In this document: positions 1 to 8,977 of the stretch, in pieces
How the letters are laid out: every line of letters starts with the position of its first letter
Position numbering within the stretch: the first letter of the stretch is position 1
Assembly: GCF_023701945.1 (NCBI RefSeq)
Contig: NZ_JABAEF010000008.1
Location: forward strand, 186,001 to 250,000
Source of the DNA: Rhizobium sp. CG5
GTDB lineage: Bacteria; Pseudomonadota; Alphaproteobacteria; Rhizobiales; Rhizobiaceae
Length of the DNA stretch: 64,000 bases
Reading direction: 5' to 3'
The notes under the pieces: model-generated
Database searches by the model: none
Told to the model about the DNA's origin: nothing
What the model saw: the letters and a program-made list of their open reading frames with translations, nothing else
Position numbers and translations under genes: made by a program

Positions 1-387
1 TCGATCCTCGACGCGGTGAGCGAAACCGGCGCAGATTGGGAAAACATCGCCTACGGCGAGCAGCAAATCGACAGCCTGAAGGCGACGCTCGGCCTGACCG
101 TCTCGCACGACATTCGGCTCGAAGACATGGTTCTGACACCCGAGCTCACCCTCGATTTCTCCCACGCCTTGCAGGAGGACGATGACATCGCTGTGTCCTA
201 TGCCGATGGCGGCGGCGCTTATGTCATCGACGGAACCAGCGGCCGCACCAACTCGATGTCCACGGTGTTCGCGCTGAAGCTGGCGACCGTGAAGGGCGCC
301 GCCCTGACCGGCCGCTATGGCGCGACCTTTGACGGCGACGGCCTGCGATCGCAGCGTTTCGGCCTCGATCTTGGCGGCAGGTTCTGA
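1..387 (+). CDS. C-terminal end of an autotransporter beta-barrel domain (5' truncated)
   Basis: The reading frame is open from the first base, so this is the 3' end of a larger gene that begins outside the window. The visible part has alternating polar/hydrophobic beta strands and ends in Gly-Gly-Arg-Phe. A terminal Phe after a final amphipathic strand is the usual signal for outer-membrane beta-barrel insertion. Autotransporter barrels secrete an N-terminal passenger, which is not visible here, so passenger function is unknown. A GTG at base 16 is probably just an internal Val. No recognisable partner gene follows; the next gene starts more than 230 bases later. Confidence 0.6.
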   Translation, partial: SILDAVSETGADWENIAYGEQQIDSLKATLGLTVSHDIRLEDMVLTPELTLDFSHALQEDDDIAVSYADGGGAYVIDGTSGRTNSMSTVFALKLATVKGAALTGRYGATFDGDGLRSQRFGLDLGGRF

Positions 388-623
388 ACGACGACAGCAA
401 CACGCTTGCGGCCAACCGGCCGATCGAGGAGCTAACCCGGCACCCTGCAGGCGCCGCGGCCGTTGCGGCGAATATGACAGAACAAATATAGCAGCTGCCG
501 TTTCCAGATTGGAATTGCGCTGGCGCGCCAGGGATACTATCTCATGGTCTCCAACGGCCGGCGCTTGCGTTGGATCCGCGAAATCGTTCATAGTCTTGGC
601 TGTGCAAACAGGAAGTATTCATC

Positions 624-1823
624 GTGCGAAAAAAAGAGGATCGCAGTTCCCCGGACATGCCGCGCTGGCTGGGGCCGGTCGCTCCGAGCCGGACGGCGCT
701 CGTCACGCCGATTTCCGCCGCACGTTGGCTGATGTTTCTGATCGCCGTTGCCGCGATCTATTTCTTTCACGGGTTCATCGTGCCGGTTCTGGCGGCGCTG
801 GTCATCGCCTTTGCCAGCTGGCCGCTCTATCGCAAGCTGCTGGCCAATGTCGGCGGCAATAAAACCATCGGCGCGACCCTTGCGATCCTGCTGATCCTCG
901 CCTTCCTGGTCGTACCAATCGGCATTGCGGCGACCTATACCGTCGGTGAATTGCGGGTGCTGATCGGCTGGGCGATCGAGGCCAACCGATCCGGATCGCC
1001 GCCGCCGGACTGGATCGTGGCGCTGCCCAAGGTCGGGGTCTGGCTCGGGCAACAATGGGATCGGCATATCGGCTTGCCTGGCGCCATCGGCGAGCTCGTG
1101 CAACTGGTCAGCGGCGCCAATATCGGCAATATCTACCGGGCGGTGATCGCCGCCGGTGACGGGGCCTTCCATCTGCTGCTCACCATGCTGTTCATGCTGA
1201 TTGCGCTGTTTTTCGTCTATCGCGACGGTGCGTCGTTTGCCCGGCAGCTCGACCTTCTGGGCGAACGCATCCTGCCCCTGCGCTGGGAGCGCATGTCGCG
1301 GGTGGTGCCGGCGACCATCAGCTCGACGGTGACCGGCATGACGCTGATCGCCATCGGCGAGGGCTTCATTCTGGGCATTGCCTATTGGCTGGCCGGCGTG
1401 CCATCGCCGGTGACGCTGGGCGTGCTGACCGGTGTCATGGCGCTGGTGCCGGGTGGTGCACCGCTGTCGTTTACCCTTGTCAGCGGCTATCTGCTGGCGC
1501 GGGGCTCCTATATCGCCGGCTTTGGCCTGTTCATCTGGGGCACGGTCGAACTGTTCATCGTCGACAAGACGGTGCGGCCGCGGCTGGTCGGCGGACCGAT
1601 CAAGCTGCCGTTCCTGCCGACCTTTTTCGGGCTGGTCGGCGGCGTCAAGACCATGGGCTTCCTCGGCCTGTTCATCGGCCCCGTCCTGATGGCGCTGATC
1701 GTGGCGATCTGGCGCGAATGGATGCGGGAAGTCGAGCTTGCCGATGTGCCGGAACCGGCCGTGCCGGCGCCTCCGCCGATCCCCGACGAGCCACCGGTGG
1801 CCAAGAAAATGTCATCCGCGTAA
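624..1823 (+). CDS. AI-2E transporter family (PerM/YdiK-like) membrane protein
   Basis: This 399-residue integral membrane protein has the layout of the AI-2E exporter/PerM family: a hydrophobic hairpin near residues 30-80, a soluble central part, then a cluster of helices from about 180 to 375. The family's conserved Gly/Pro-rich C-terminal region is visible around residues 260-360. Members export small molecules or act as ion/solute permeases, and the substrate cannot be read from sequence. The GTG start is chosen because an AGGAAG ribosome site lies eight bases upstream; an ATG twelve codons in is the alternative. The Pro-rich tail after residue 375 is probably cytoplasmic. It converges on the ABC exporter gene. 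Confidence 0.75.
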   Translation: MRKKEDRSSPDMPRWLGPVAPSRTALVTPISAARWLMFLIAVAAIYFFHGFIVPVLAALVIAFASWPLYRKLLANVGGNKTIGATLAILLILAFLVVPIGIAATYTVGELRVLIGWAIEANRSGSPPPDWIVALPKVGVWLGQQWDRHIGLPGAIGELVQLVSGANIGNIYRAVIAAGDGAFHLLLTMLFMLIALFFVYRDGASFARQLDLLGERILPLRWERMSRVVPATISSTVTGMTLIAIGEGFILGIAYWLAGVPSPVTLGVLTGVMALVPGGAPLSFTLVSGYLLARGSYIAGFGLFIWGTVELFIVDKTVRPRLVGGPIKLPFLPTFFGLVGGVKTMGFLGLFIGPVLMALIVAIWREWMREVELADVPEPAVPAPPPIPDEPPVAKKMSSA

Positions 1824-1860
1824 AGCTAGGTCGGCGTCCGGCCAAGCCGGAACGCCACCG

Positions 1861-3588
1861 TCATTCCGCCGCCTGGATGCCGAACTGGGCGTCATAGAGC
1901 CGGCTGTAAGGGCCCTTGGCGGCAATCAGTTCCTGATGGGCGCCGACTTCGGCAATGCCGGTCTCGTCGACCACGACGATCCGCGCTGCGTCGCGGATGG
2001 TGGCCAGGCGATGGGCGATGATCAGCGTCGTGCGGCCCTTGGCAAGCTCGCTCAGCGATTGCTGGATGGCCCGCTCGGTTTCCGTGTCGAGCGCCGAGGT
2101 CGCTTCGTCGAGGATCAGGATCGGCGGGTTCTTCAGGAACATGCGGGCGATCGCCAAACGCTGCTTCTGGCCGCCGGACAGTTTGACGCCGCGCTCGCCG
2201 ATCACCGTATCGAGGCCCTCGGGCATGGCAGCGATCACGCCGTCCAGCTTGGCGCGGCGGGCCGCCTGCATCACATCCGCGTCGCTGGCGCCGAGCTTTC
2301 CATAGGCGATGTTTTCGCGCACCGTGCCGCCGAACAGGAAGACGTCCTGCTGGACGATGCCGATCTGGCTGCGCAGCGAGGCAAGCGTCATGTGGCGAAT
2401 ATCGATGCCGTCGACGGAGATCGCGCCACCCTGCACATCGTAAAAACGCGGCAGTAGCGAACAGAGCGTCGTCTTGCCGGCCCCGGAAGGACCGACAAAG
2501 GCCACCGTTTCGCCGGCACGGATCTCCAGATCGATATGACGCAGGACGAGCTTGCTGTCGCTATAGCCGAAGCTGACATCGCGATAGGCGATATCGCCTT
2601 TGAGCGGCGGCGCGGCAATGGCATCGGCGGCATCGGCGATATCGGGCGCCGTGTCCATCAGCTCGGTAAAGCGGCGGAAGCCGGCAATGCCCTTCGGATA
2701 GGTCTCGATCACCGAATTGATCTTTTCGACCGGCCGGAAGAAGACGCCGACCAGCAGCAGGAAGCTGACGAAGCCGCCATTGGTCAGTTCGCCGGACAGG
2801 ACGAAATAGCAGCCGGCGATCATGACGATCATCTGGATCAGCCGCATGCTCATGTAGCTGAGCGAGGTGCTGGCGGCCATGATGCGATAGGCGGCGAGCT
2901 TGGTCAGCCGATAATTCTGGTTGTCGGTCTCGAACAGCGAGCGCTCATGGTCCTCGTTGGCAAAGGCCTGGACGACGCGCATGCCGCCGACATTTTCCTC
3001 GATGCGGGCGTTGAAGTCGCCGACGCGACCGTAGAGCGCCCGAAAATTGTCGGTCATGCGGCTACCATAGCGGCTGGTGACCCAGGCCGTCAGCGGCACG
3101 ACGATGGCGGTCAGCACGGCCAGCTGCCAGTTGATCGACAGCATCAGCAGGAAGGCGCCGATGAAGGTCATGATGGCGATGAACAGGTCTTCCGGCCCGT
3201 GATGGGCGACCTCGCCGATCTCTTCCAGATCCTTGGTCAGCCGACCGACCAGATGGCCGGTTTTCTCGTTGTCGAAATAGCGGAACGACAGTTTCTGCAC
3301 ATGGCTGAAGGCCATGCGGCGCAAATCGGTTTCGATATTGATGCCGAGCATATGACCCCAATAGGTGACCGTCGCCATCAGGCCGGTATTGATGCAGTAG
3401 ATTGCCAAAAGCCCGATCGAGGCAGCAATGATCACCGCCCATTCTCCCCCCGGCAGCAGATCGTCGACGAAAAGCTTGACGGCCATCGGGAAGCCGAGCT
3501 CCAGCAATCCGGAGATCACGGCACAGGTAAAATCGAGAATGAAAAGCCCTCGGTAAGGACGATAATGGGCAAAAAACCGCCTGAGCAT
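1861..3588 (-). CDS. ABC exporter, fused transmembrane and ATPase domains (MsbA/MdlB-like)
   Basis: A 575-residue half-transporter. Six membrane helices fill about residues 1-310, followed by a nucleotide-binding domain. That domain shows Walker A (GPSGAGKT), the ABC signature LSGGQ, Walker B (ILILDEATSALD) and the switch His in IIAHRLAT. Such proteins work as dimers in the inner membrane and export lipids, drugs or peptides; the substrate is unknown. The start is placed at the ATG giving MLRRFFAHYRPYRG, which matches the usual start of this subfamily. A GTG fifteen codons upstream has no ribosome site. No partner half-transporter is adjacent, so a homodimer is likely. Confidence 0.85.
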   Translation of the reverse strand: MLRRFFAHYRPYRGLFILDFTCAVISGLLELGFPMAVKLFVDDLLPGGEWAVIIAASIGLLAIYCINTGLMATVTYWGHMLGINIETDLRRMAFSHVQKLSFRYFDNEKTGHLVGRLTKDLEEIGEVAHHGPEDLFIAIMTFIGAFLLMLSINWQLAVLTAIVVPLTAWVTSRYGSRMTDNFRALYGRVGDFNARIEENVGGMRVVQAFANEDHERSLFETDNQNYRLTKLAAYRIMAASTSLSYMSMRLIQMIVMIAGCYFVLSGELTNGGFVSFLLLVGVFFRPVEKINSVIETYPKGIAGFRRFTELMDTAPDIADAADAIAAPPLKGDIAYRDVSFGYSDSKLVLRHIDLEIRAGETVAFVGPSGAGKTTLCSLLPRFYDVQGGAISVDGIDIRHMTLASLRSQIGIVQQDVFLFGGTVRENIAYGKLGASDADVMQAARRAKLDGVIAAMPEGLDTVIGERGVKLSGGQKQRLAIARMFLKNPPILILDEATSALDTETERAIQQSLSELAKGRTTLIIAHRLATIRDAARIVVVDETGIAEVGAHQELIAAKGPYSRLYDAQFGIQAAE

Positions 3589-3855
3589 GGCTATCTGACT
3601 TTCTGCGCTTTGGCTGTGCCCTGTCTTGAGCACTGAGCGGCCGGCGCTCTATCAACAAACTTGTCGCTTCGTCTCATATTTCGGCCGATGGGCCAAGACC
3701 CGCCGGACACATTGAGACCTCGGTTGTCACCGATTCGACAAGGAACGGTAATACCAGCGACAAGAAAAAGGGGCAGGAATGGCGATGGGGACGGTTTGGT
3801 GCGGTCACGCCGCCCGATCGCCTTGCCGATGTCATTCCCACTCTGAGAGAGAGCC

Positions 3856-4989
3856 ATGTTGAGATTGCCGCTTTCCGCCACTGCCCTTTCCCTGATCATC
3901 GCCGTCGCTCCGGCCAGTGCGCTGGAGGCAGGCAAAAGCGTCGACCTGCCCTGCCCATTTGGTGACTGCCGGGCGGGCATGGCGCTTGCCTATCTCGGCG
4001 AGTTTTCCATCCCGACCGGCGAGATGGTCGATGGGATCGAGTTCGGCGGCATTTCAGGCCTCGATTTCGACGCCTCGACCGGCCGCTATATCGCGATCAG
4101 CGACGATCGTTCCGAAAAGGGTCCGGCCCGCTTCTATGAGCTGGCCATCGATGCGGATGCCACCGGCATCAGAGGCGTCACCGTGGCCAAAACAGTCGTG
4201 CTCAAGGACAAGAACGGCGAGGCCTTTGCCGCCAAGACGGTGGATCCGGAATCGCTGCGCATCAGTGCCGAGGGTCTGCTTTGGTCCAGCGAAGGCGATG
4301 CCAAGGCCGGCATAGCGCCTTTCGTCCGTCTGGCCAGCCGGGATGGCGCCTTCCTGCGGGAGTTCAAGCTGCCGGAGGGCTTTGCGCCGACCGCCGACAA
4401 GACCAGCGGCATCCGCAACAACAATGCGTTTGAGAGCATGGCCCTGCTGCCCTCCGGCGACCTGCTGGTGGCGCTGGAAGCGGCTCTCTATCAGGACGGT
4501 CCCGCAGCGACGTTGCTGTCCGGCAGTCTCGCCCGCATTATCCGTAACGATGTGAAATCCGGTGAGCCGACGGCACAATATGTCTATCCCGTATCTCCCA
4601 TTCCCCAGGCTCCGGCCAAGGAAAACGGCTGGAACGACAACGGTCTGCCGGAAATGCTGGCCCTCGACGATCACCGCCTGCTGGCCGTCGAGCGAGGCTT
4701 TGCCGAGGATTTCGGCAGCTCGATCAAACTGTTCATGGCGGATCTCGATGGCGCGACGGACGTCTCCTCCATTCCGTCGCTAGCCAGCACCGACAAACAC
4801 GTCGTGCCGTTGCGCAAGAGCGAGTTGCTCGATTTGCGTGCCGTCGGCCTGATCCCCGACAATATCGAGGCACTGACCTTTGCCAAGGGCACAGACGGCA
4901 CGGACCTGCTGATCCTTGCCTCCGACAACAATTTCAATGCCAGTCAGAAGACCCAGTTCTACGCCTTTCGGGTTTTGAAACGGCCTTAG
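3856..4989 (+). CDS. Secreted esterase-like activity of phytase (PF13449-type) protein
   Basis: A 377-residue protein with a Sec signal peptide (hydrophobic residues 3-20, cleavage likely after Ala-Ser-Ala) and a beta-propeller-like remainder. The spaced motifs EFGGISGLDF, YIAISDDR, DPESLRI and NNAFESMAL are typical of the bacterial 'esterase-like activity of phytase' family, whose enzymatic role is poorly defined. It probably acts in the periplasm. Four cysteines occur, two of them (Cys33 and Cys38 in LPCPFGDC) close enough to form a disulphide. A GAGAGAG stretch just upstream of the ATG is the ribosome site. The gene stands alone and is followed by a strong inverted repeat. Confidence 0.75.
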   Translation: MLRLPLSATALSLIIAVAPASALEAGKSVDLPCPFGDCRAGMALAYLGEFSIPTGEMVDGIEFGGISGLDFDASTGRYIAISDDRSEKGPARFYELAIDADATGIRGVTVAKTVVLKDKNGEAFAAKTVDPESLRISAEGLLWSSEGDAKAGIAPFVRLASRDGAFLREFKLPEGFAPTADKTSGIRNNNAFESMALLPSGDLLVALEAALYQDGPAATLLSGSLARIIRNDVKSGEPTAQYVYPVSPIPQAPAKENGWNDNGLPEMLALDDHRLLAVERGFAEDFGSSIKLFMADLDGATDVSSIPSLASTDKHVVPLRKSELLDLRAVGLIPDNIEALTFAKGTDGTDLLILASDNNFNASQKTQFYAFRVLKRP

Positions 4990-5000
4990 CCGAACGTTTG

Positions 5001-5039
5001 GATCGTCGTGCCCACGGTGAGTGCGCGGGCACGACGATC
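5001..5039 (+). terminator. Perfect 13-bp inverted repeat after the phytase-like gene
   Basis: The arms GATCGTCGTGCCC and GGGCACGACGATC pair perfectly across a 13-base loop, eleven bases after the stop codon. There is no T-run, so it is a terminator-like or mRNA-stabilising hairpin, not a canonical intrinsic terminator. Confidence 0.5.
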
Positions 5040-5185
5040 ATCTCCGGCCTCGAAGGGGTGGCCAATTCCGAAATTGTGGAGGCTATTGCGGGAAGCTCCC
5101 GAATAGGACTGGTTTTCGCCTTGCTGCTGCTCAATTGTTGGCGATAACAACAATGTGACCGTTCCTCGTTGCGAAGGCTTCCCCG

Positions 5186-5638
5186 ATGAATACTGCGCTG
5201 ATCATGATGACCATCCTTGGCTGCGACGACAGTGTCAGCCAGTGTCACTTCATTGCCAAACCCGAGCAGCACTATGTCTCCGTCGAACTCTGCGACGCGG
5301 CATCCGAAAAGGTGCTGGAGCGGTATTCCAACGTCAATTATCCGATGGTCGTGGCGGTCTGCCAGCCTCCGGACGCCAAAGACGGGTTACAGGCCGCAGC
5401 CGCGCCGAAGCAAGCCGACAAAGAGCCGGAGCTTGCAGCGCCGGCCACAGCTTTGCCCGAAGCGCCGATCCCGGAAGCGCCGATCCCGGAAGAGACCAAG
5501 CGGAACTTTGCGGCCAGAGCCGTGTCGCGCATCCGCGAGGCGCTGCCCGGCACATCCGATATCCGCATGGTGTTTGAAACGCCGGTGCATGTCATTGCCG
5601 ACAGCTATTCCTGGGTCGCCAAGAAACTGACGCAGTAA
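5186..5638 (+). CDS. Conserved hypothetical protein with Pro/Ala-rich linker
   Basis: Function is not recognised. The 150-residue protein has a Cys-containing N-terminal segment (about residues 1-60, four Cys), then an Ala/Pro/Glu linker (residues 65-105) with a PEAPI unit twice in tandem, then a basic C-terminal part. The N-terminus is hydrophobic (ALIMMTILGC) but has no positive charge before it and the lipobox-like ILGC has an unusual Leu at -2, so a lipoprotein is doubtful. An AAGG lies about nine bases before the ATG. It converges on the DUF2336 gene. Confidence 0.5.
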   Translation: MNTALIMMTILGCDDSVSQCHFIAKPEQHYVSVELCDAASEKVLERYSNVNYPMVVAVCQPPDAKDGLQAAAAPKQADKEPELAAPATALPEAPIPEAPIPEETKRNFAARAVSRIREALPGTSDIRMVFETPVHVIADSYSWVAKKLTQ

Positions 5639-5662
5639 GTCCCCCGACGGTCGGCTACCGCC

Positions 5663-6799
5663 TCAGGCGGCGGCCAGGGCCAGGCCGCTGGCATAATCAC
5701 GCGCCTTGCGGCGCTGCTCGTCCATTTCGAGAGCCTCGACCAGGTCGAGAAGTCCGGTCGCGGCCGTGCTCTGTTCGATTCGACGGCTTCGCTCCAGCAG
5801 CCGCGCCGAAATGCTCTCCAGTTCCACATCGACGGCGGACTGAACCGCCTGGCGCCACAGCAGGACGGCTTCGACGAAGATGGTGCTGATGGCGCGATCA
5901 AGGCCCGCCGATTCGATCAGGGCGCGAACGGCATGCTGGCGGCCGGTGGCGAGGATCGAGCGGACGCGGCGCTCGTCGAGACCCGAGAGCGACGTGACCG
6001 CACAGGCAAAGAAATCCGCCTTGCCGAGACACAGGATGCGCATCAGGAAGGCCGGCGTCAGGCGGCCGGCCAGGCGCAGATGGTCGACCAGCGCCGGAAT
6101 GTCCGCGTATGGAACGTTGCTGACGATGAGTGCCGTCGCGGCGGCATCGGCTTCGCGGGTGACACGCTGGATGCGACGGCTGCCGATGGCGGCCTGAACG
6201 AGATGGGAGCCAGACAAAGCGGCCGTGGCATGCTGGACCAGAAGATGGCGCGCATCGGCGGGCAGATCATCGCGCTCGATCAGTGCGCCGCGGATACCGT
6301 CGTCGCCACCCAGCCGTTCGGCAATACGCTTCAGGGAAAAGCGAGAGATGGCGGCGCTTTCGTTTTCGAGCAACACGGCAATCTCCGGCACATCGCCGAT
6401 CTCGGCAAGGGCGGCAGCCACGGCGCGCGACAAGCCGCGGCGGGCGGCGATCAGCGAGCGGGCGCAGACATCGCCGCGGCCGGCCAGATCGACCAGATCC
6501 GAATCGGTCAGGACCGGCGAGCGCAGGATGACGGCACAGGCGATCTCGGTCTGATCCTGGGCGAGCGACACCAGAAGCGGACGCGGAGCGGCGGGCGAAT
6601 CGGCCAATGCTTCGGCCAGCGCCAGGCGGACGCGCGGCGACGGATCATCGAGCAGATAGGTCATCGCCACATAGGCGGCACGGCGCTCATCGTCGGCCAT
6701 GGACGACGCGAGATAGGCGCGGCCCAGCGCATTGGCGGCTTTCGCGCGCTCGACCGTCTTTGCCGTTTCCGCCCAACGAAGAAAAGCCTGTACTATCAC
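5663..6799 (-). CDS. DUF2336 domain protein (alpha-helical repeat)
   Basis: A 378-residue, almost entirely alpha-helical protein. The N-terminal part has HEAT-like helices (AYVAMTYLLDDPSPRVRLALAEAL), and the whole matches the layout of alphaproteobacterial DUF2336 proteins, which have no established biochemical role. No signal peptide or membrane helix is seen, so it is probably cytoplasmic. I choose the GTG giving M-IVQAFLRWAETA because homologues begin this way and a GGGA lies upstream; a GTG nineteen codons earlier is the alternative. It is divergent from the CitE-like gene, about 90 bases away. Confidence 0.65.
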   Translation of the reverse strand: MIVQAFLRWAETAKTVERAKAANALGRAYLASSMADDERRAAYVAMTYLLDDPSPRVRLALAEALADSPAAPRPLLVSLAQDQTEIACAVILRSPVLTDSDLVDLAGRGDVCARSLIAARRGLSRAVAAALAEIGDVPEIAVLLENESAAISRFSLKRIAERLGGDDGIRGALIERDDLPADARHLLVQHATAALSGSHLVQAAIGSRRIQRVTREADAAATALIVSNVPYADIPALVDHLRLAGRLTPAFLMRILCLGKADFFACAVTSLSGLDERRVRSILATGRQHAVRALIESAGLDRAISTIFVEAVLLWRQAVQSAVDVELESISARLLERSRRIEQSTAATGLLDLVEALEMDEQRRKARDYASGLALAAA

Positions 6800-6888
6800 T
6801 GTCAGTCCCAACCGGTGCAAAGAGGCAATGCTATGGCCACGCGGCCAGGACTTCACGCTAGCGACAAAAAGTTTATGATTGGTTCACC

Positions 6889-7662
6889 ATGCTGATTAAC
6901 CATGACAATGCCCCCTCGCCGCCGGACGCCATCGTGATTGCCGGGCGCGTGATCCGCTCTTTGCTGGCCGTGCCAATGGGCGACGAGATGGGCATCCGCG
7001 GCGGCCTTTCGAGCCATGCGGATGGCCTGATGATCGATCTGACGGCACGGGGCGCCATCGCGCAGCCGGCCGATTTTTCGGATATGCTGGCGCAGCCGGA
7101 CCGGCCCCTGCTCTTCTTCGCGGTGCCGAACCATGCCGATAGCGACGCGATGGCGGCCGAGGTCGAAACTCTGATGGCCTTTGCGCCGGCCGGGGTGATT
7201 CTCGGCGGCGTGACGGCTGCTGCCGAACTCCAAAGGCTCGACGTGATGCTGTCGGTGGCCGAAGTGCGGCTTGGCAGGCCTGAAGGGGCGACCGCCATTG
7301 TGGCGCTCTGCGGTGACACTCCGGCCGGCGTACTGGCCGCGCAGCAATGCCGCTCCGAAACCTCGGCACGGCTTGCAGCACTCGGCTTTGATGGCCGACG
7401 GTTGGCGCAGGCCCTTCGCCTGCCGGCGCCGGCCCACGGCACGGCACAGCCGAATGCGATCGCCGTGGCGCGCGGGCTGGTGCAGCTTGCCGCGGCCTCT
7501 GCGCAGCTTGGCTGTCTCGACTGGATCGATCCGCCACTGGAAGGCGAGAGGCTCAGAGAGGCCTGCCGGGCGGCGCGTGACGAGGGATTTTCCGCCCTCG
7601 TTTGCACCAATGCGGATCAGATCGGGGCGATCAACGCGGCTTACCGGGACGGTCGCCGCTAA
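6889..7662 (+). CDS. CitE/HpcH-like aldolase-fold protein, probable pseudoenzyme
   Basis: The 257-residue protein follows the order of citrate-lyase-beta/HpaI TIM barrels. RSLLAVP matches the family's RSxLFVPG, HADGLMIDLTARGA matches GADALILDLEDAV, and the C-terminal ALVCTNADQIGAINAAY matches the AIHPxQIxxINxxF region. The acidic LED pair is replaced, the IETARG Glu region reads ALCGDTPAG, and the GxxDL metal-site segment is not recognisable. This suggests the fold without lyase activity. The C-terminus overlaps the end of the convergent flavin reductase gene by four bases. Function is unknown; the fold call is by eye only. Confidence 0.5.
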   Translation: MLINHDNAPSPPDAIVIAGRVIRSLLAVPMGDEMGIRGGLSSHADGLMIDLTARGAIAQPADFSDMLAQPDRPLLFFAVPNHADSDAMAAEVETLMAFAPAGVILGGVTAAAELQRLDVMLSVAEVRLGRPEGATAIVALCGDTPAGVLAAQQCRSETSARLAALGFDGRRLAQALRLPAPAHGTAQPNAIAVARGLVQLAAASAQLGCLDWIDPPLEGERLREACRAARDEGFSALVCTNADQIGAINAAYRDGRR

Positions 7663-8276
7663 CGGCCCGAGCCTGGACGCTGCGGCCTGAGCAGTTCGAA
7701 GGTCTCGCTGACATCGCCGAAATCCATATAGCCGAGCCGTGCCAGCGGGCGGTTAAGGTCTGCCGCGAACCGGCCGTCGCGAATGGCTTTTTCCTGGATA
7801 TGGATGCCGACCACCTGGCCGAACACCGCATAGGCCTCGGCCTTGTCACTGGTCAGCGTTTTCAACTGATGGATCTCGGTGACACGGCATTCGAGTGCTG
7901 CCAGCGCCTCGCCGACATAGGGCGCATCGACCAATTGCCCTGGAACCGCCGTCAGACCCGCCAAGGCAAACTCGTCGACGCCATAGGGCACGGCCACCGA
8001 CGAGGCGTTGAGCTGGGCGGCCAGATCATAGCCGGCGAAGCTCGTGGTAAAGCAGCCGGTCTCCTCGGCATTGCGCAGCGAATCCTTACGGCCGCTGGAG
8101 GAGAACATGACGATCTTCGGCCGGTCGCTGACGGCATTGAAGAAGGAATAGGGGGAGAGGTTGATCGAACCGTCCCTGCCCTTCGAACCGATCCAGCCGA
8201 TCGGCCGCGGCGCGACGATCGCCTTGAAGGGATCGTGCGCCAGGCCGTGATGATTGCCGTCCGTGTCGTAGAACAT
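7659..8276 (-). CDS. Flavin reductase family protein (FMN-binding split barrel)
   Basis: A 205-residue soluble protein with the split-barrel flavin reductase/DUF447-type layout: PRPIGWIGSKG near residue 23 and INLSPYSFFNAVSDRPKIVMFS around residues 38-58, the segment that binds FMN in this family. Members reduce flavin with NAD(P)H or act as flavin-dependent oxidoreductases. Its ATG overlaps the nitroreductase stop codon by one base (TGATG), so the two are translationally coupled and probably work in the same redox step. Confidence 0.8.
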   Translation of the reverse strand: MFYDTDGNHHGLAHDPFKAIVAPRPIGWIGSKGRDGSINLSPYSFFNAVSDRPKIVMFSSSGRKDSLRNAEETGCFTTSFAGYDLAAQLNASSVAVPYGVDEFALAGLTAVPGQLVDAPYVGEALAALECRVTEIHQLKTLTSDKAEAYAVFGQVVGIHIQEKAIRDGRFAADLNRPLARLGYMDFGDVSETFELLRPQRPGSGR

Positions 8277-8860
8277 CAGGCGTCGCCGCCGATCCAGGTG
8301 GTGACGTCTTCGATGGCGGGACGCGGCCGCTCGACCACAGGGAATGTGCTGGAACCGATGTGGATGAAGCCGGCGACCTTTTCTCCCGCAGTGATGCCGA
8401 GCAGAGGATGGGCATCACTGTCATAGGCAAACCATTCCGTCAGCCAATTGGAGAAATAGCCATGGGCATTGGCCGCCATCAGCAGGTTGAGGCAAACGGC
8501 ACCGGCCGACATGACCTGTTCCCATTCGGGGATCTTTCCATGGGGCGCTGCCGTGCTGACCACGGCAATGACCACAGGGGCGCGGGTGAAGCGGTTGCGC
8601 TCGACCTCGATCATCTCGGCGCTCAGATCCGGCTTCTTGGCCAGCGCCATGGCCAGCAGCTGTTCGCCGATCTCGACCCTTTGCGCGCCGCGATAGACGA
8701 TGAAGCGCCAGGGCGCCAGTTTTCCATGGTCCGGAACCCGGACGGCCAGCTGCAGCATGTCCTCGATTTCCGCTCTGGATGGGCCGGGTTCGCACATCTG
8801 GAAGGCCGGCATGGAGCGGCGGATCTTCAGGTAGTCGACGAGTTCGCGATTAACATTCAT
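8276..8860 (-). CDS. Nitroreductase family protein (FMN-dependent)
   Basis: A 194-residue protein of the YdjA/nitroreductase type. RRSMPAF near residue 14 is the phosphate-binding RRS motif, [15 protein letters not shown] supplies FMN contacts, and the C-terminal GFIHIGS segment is also typical. These enzymes are homodimers that reduce quinones, nitro compounds or enones using NAD(P)H. The natural substrate is unknown. It is first in a two-gene operon with the flavin reductase and is divergent from the three-repeat secreted protein. Confidence 0.8.
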   Translation of the reverse strand: MNVNRELVDYLKIRRSMPAFQMCEPGPSRAEIEDMLQLAVRVPDHGKLAPWRFIVYRGAQRVEIGEQLLAMALAKKPDLSAEMIEVERNRFTRAPVVIAVVSTAAPHGKIPEWEQVMSAGAVCLNLLMAANAHGYFSNWLTEWFAYDSDAHPLLGITAGEKVAGFIHIGSSTFPVVERPRPAIEDVTTWIGGDA

Positions 8861-8977
8861 GTTTCTGTGCTTTCGAGGCTATTGGGCGTTCGCTGTGAAT
8901 CAATTGTCTTGAAATTGCCACCGCATTGCGGTTGAAGTTGCTAGCATTGCTGAGGAAGTCAACCGGTTGCACATTCA

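Noticed and set aside
5186..5638. Lipoprotein call for the 150-residue hypothetical protein
   Set aside because: ILGC has Leu at position -2 and the N-terminus has no Lys/Arg, both unlike real lipoprotein signals.
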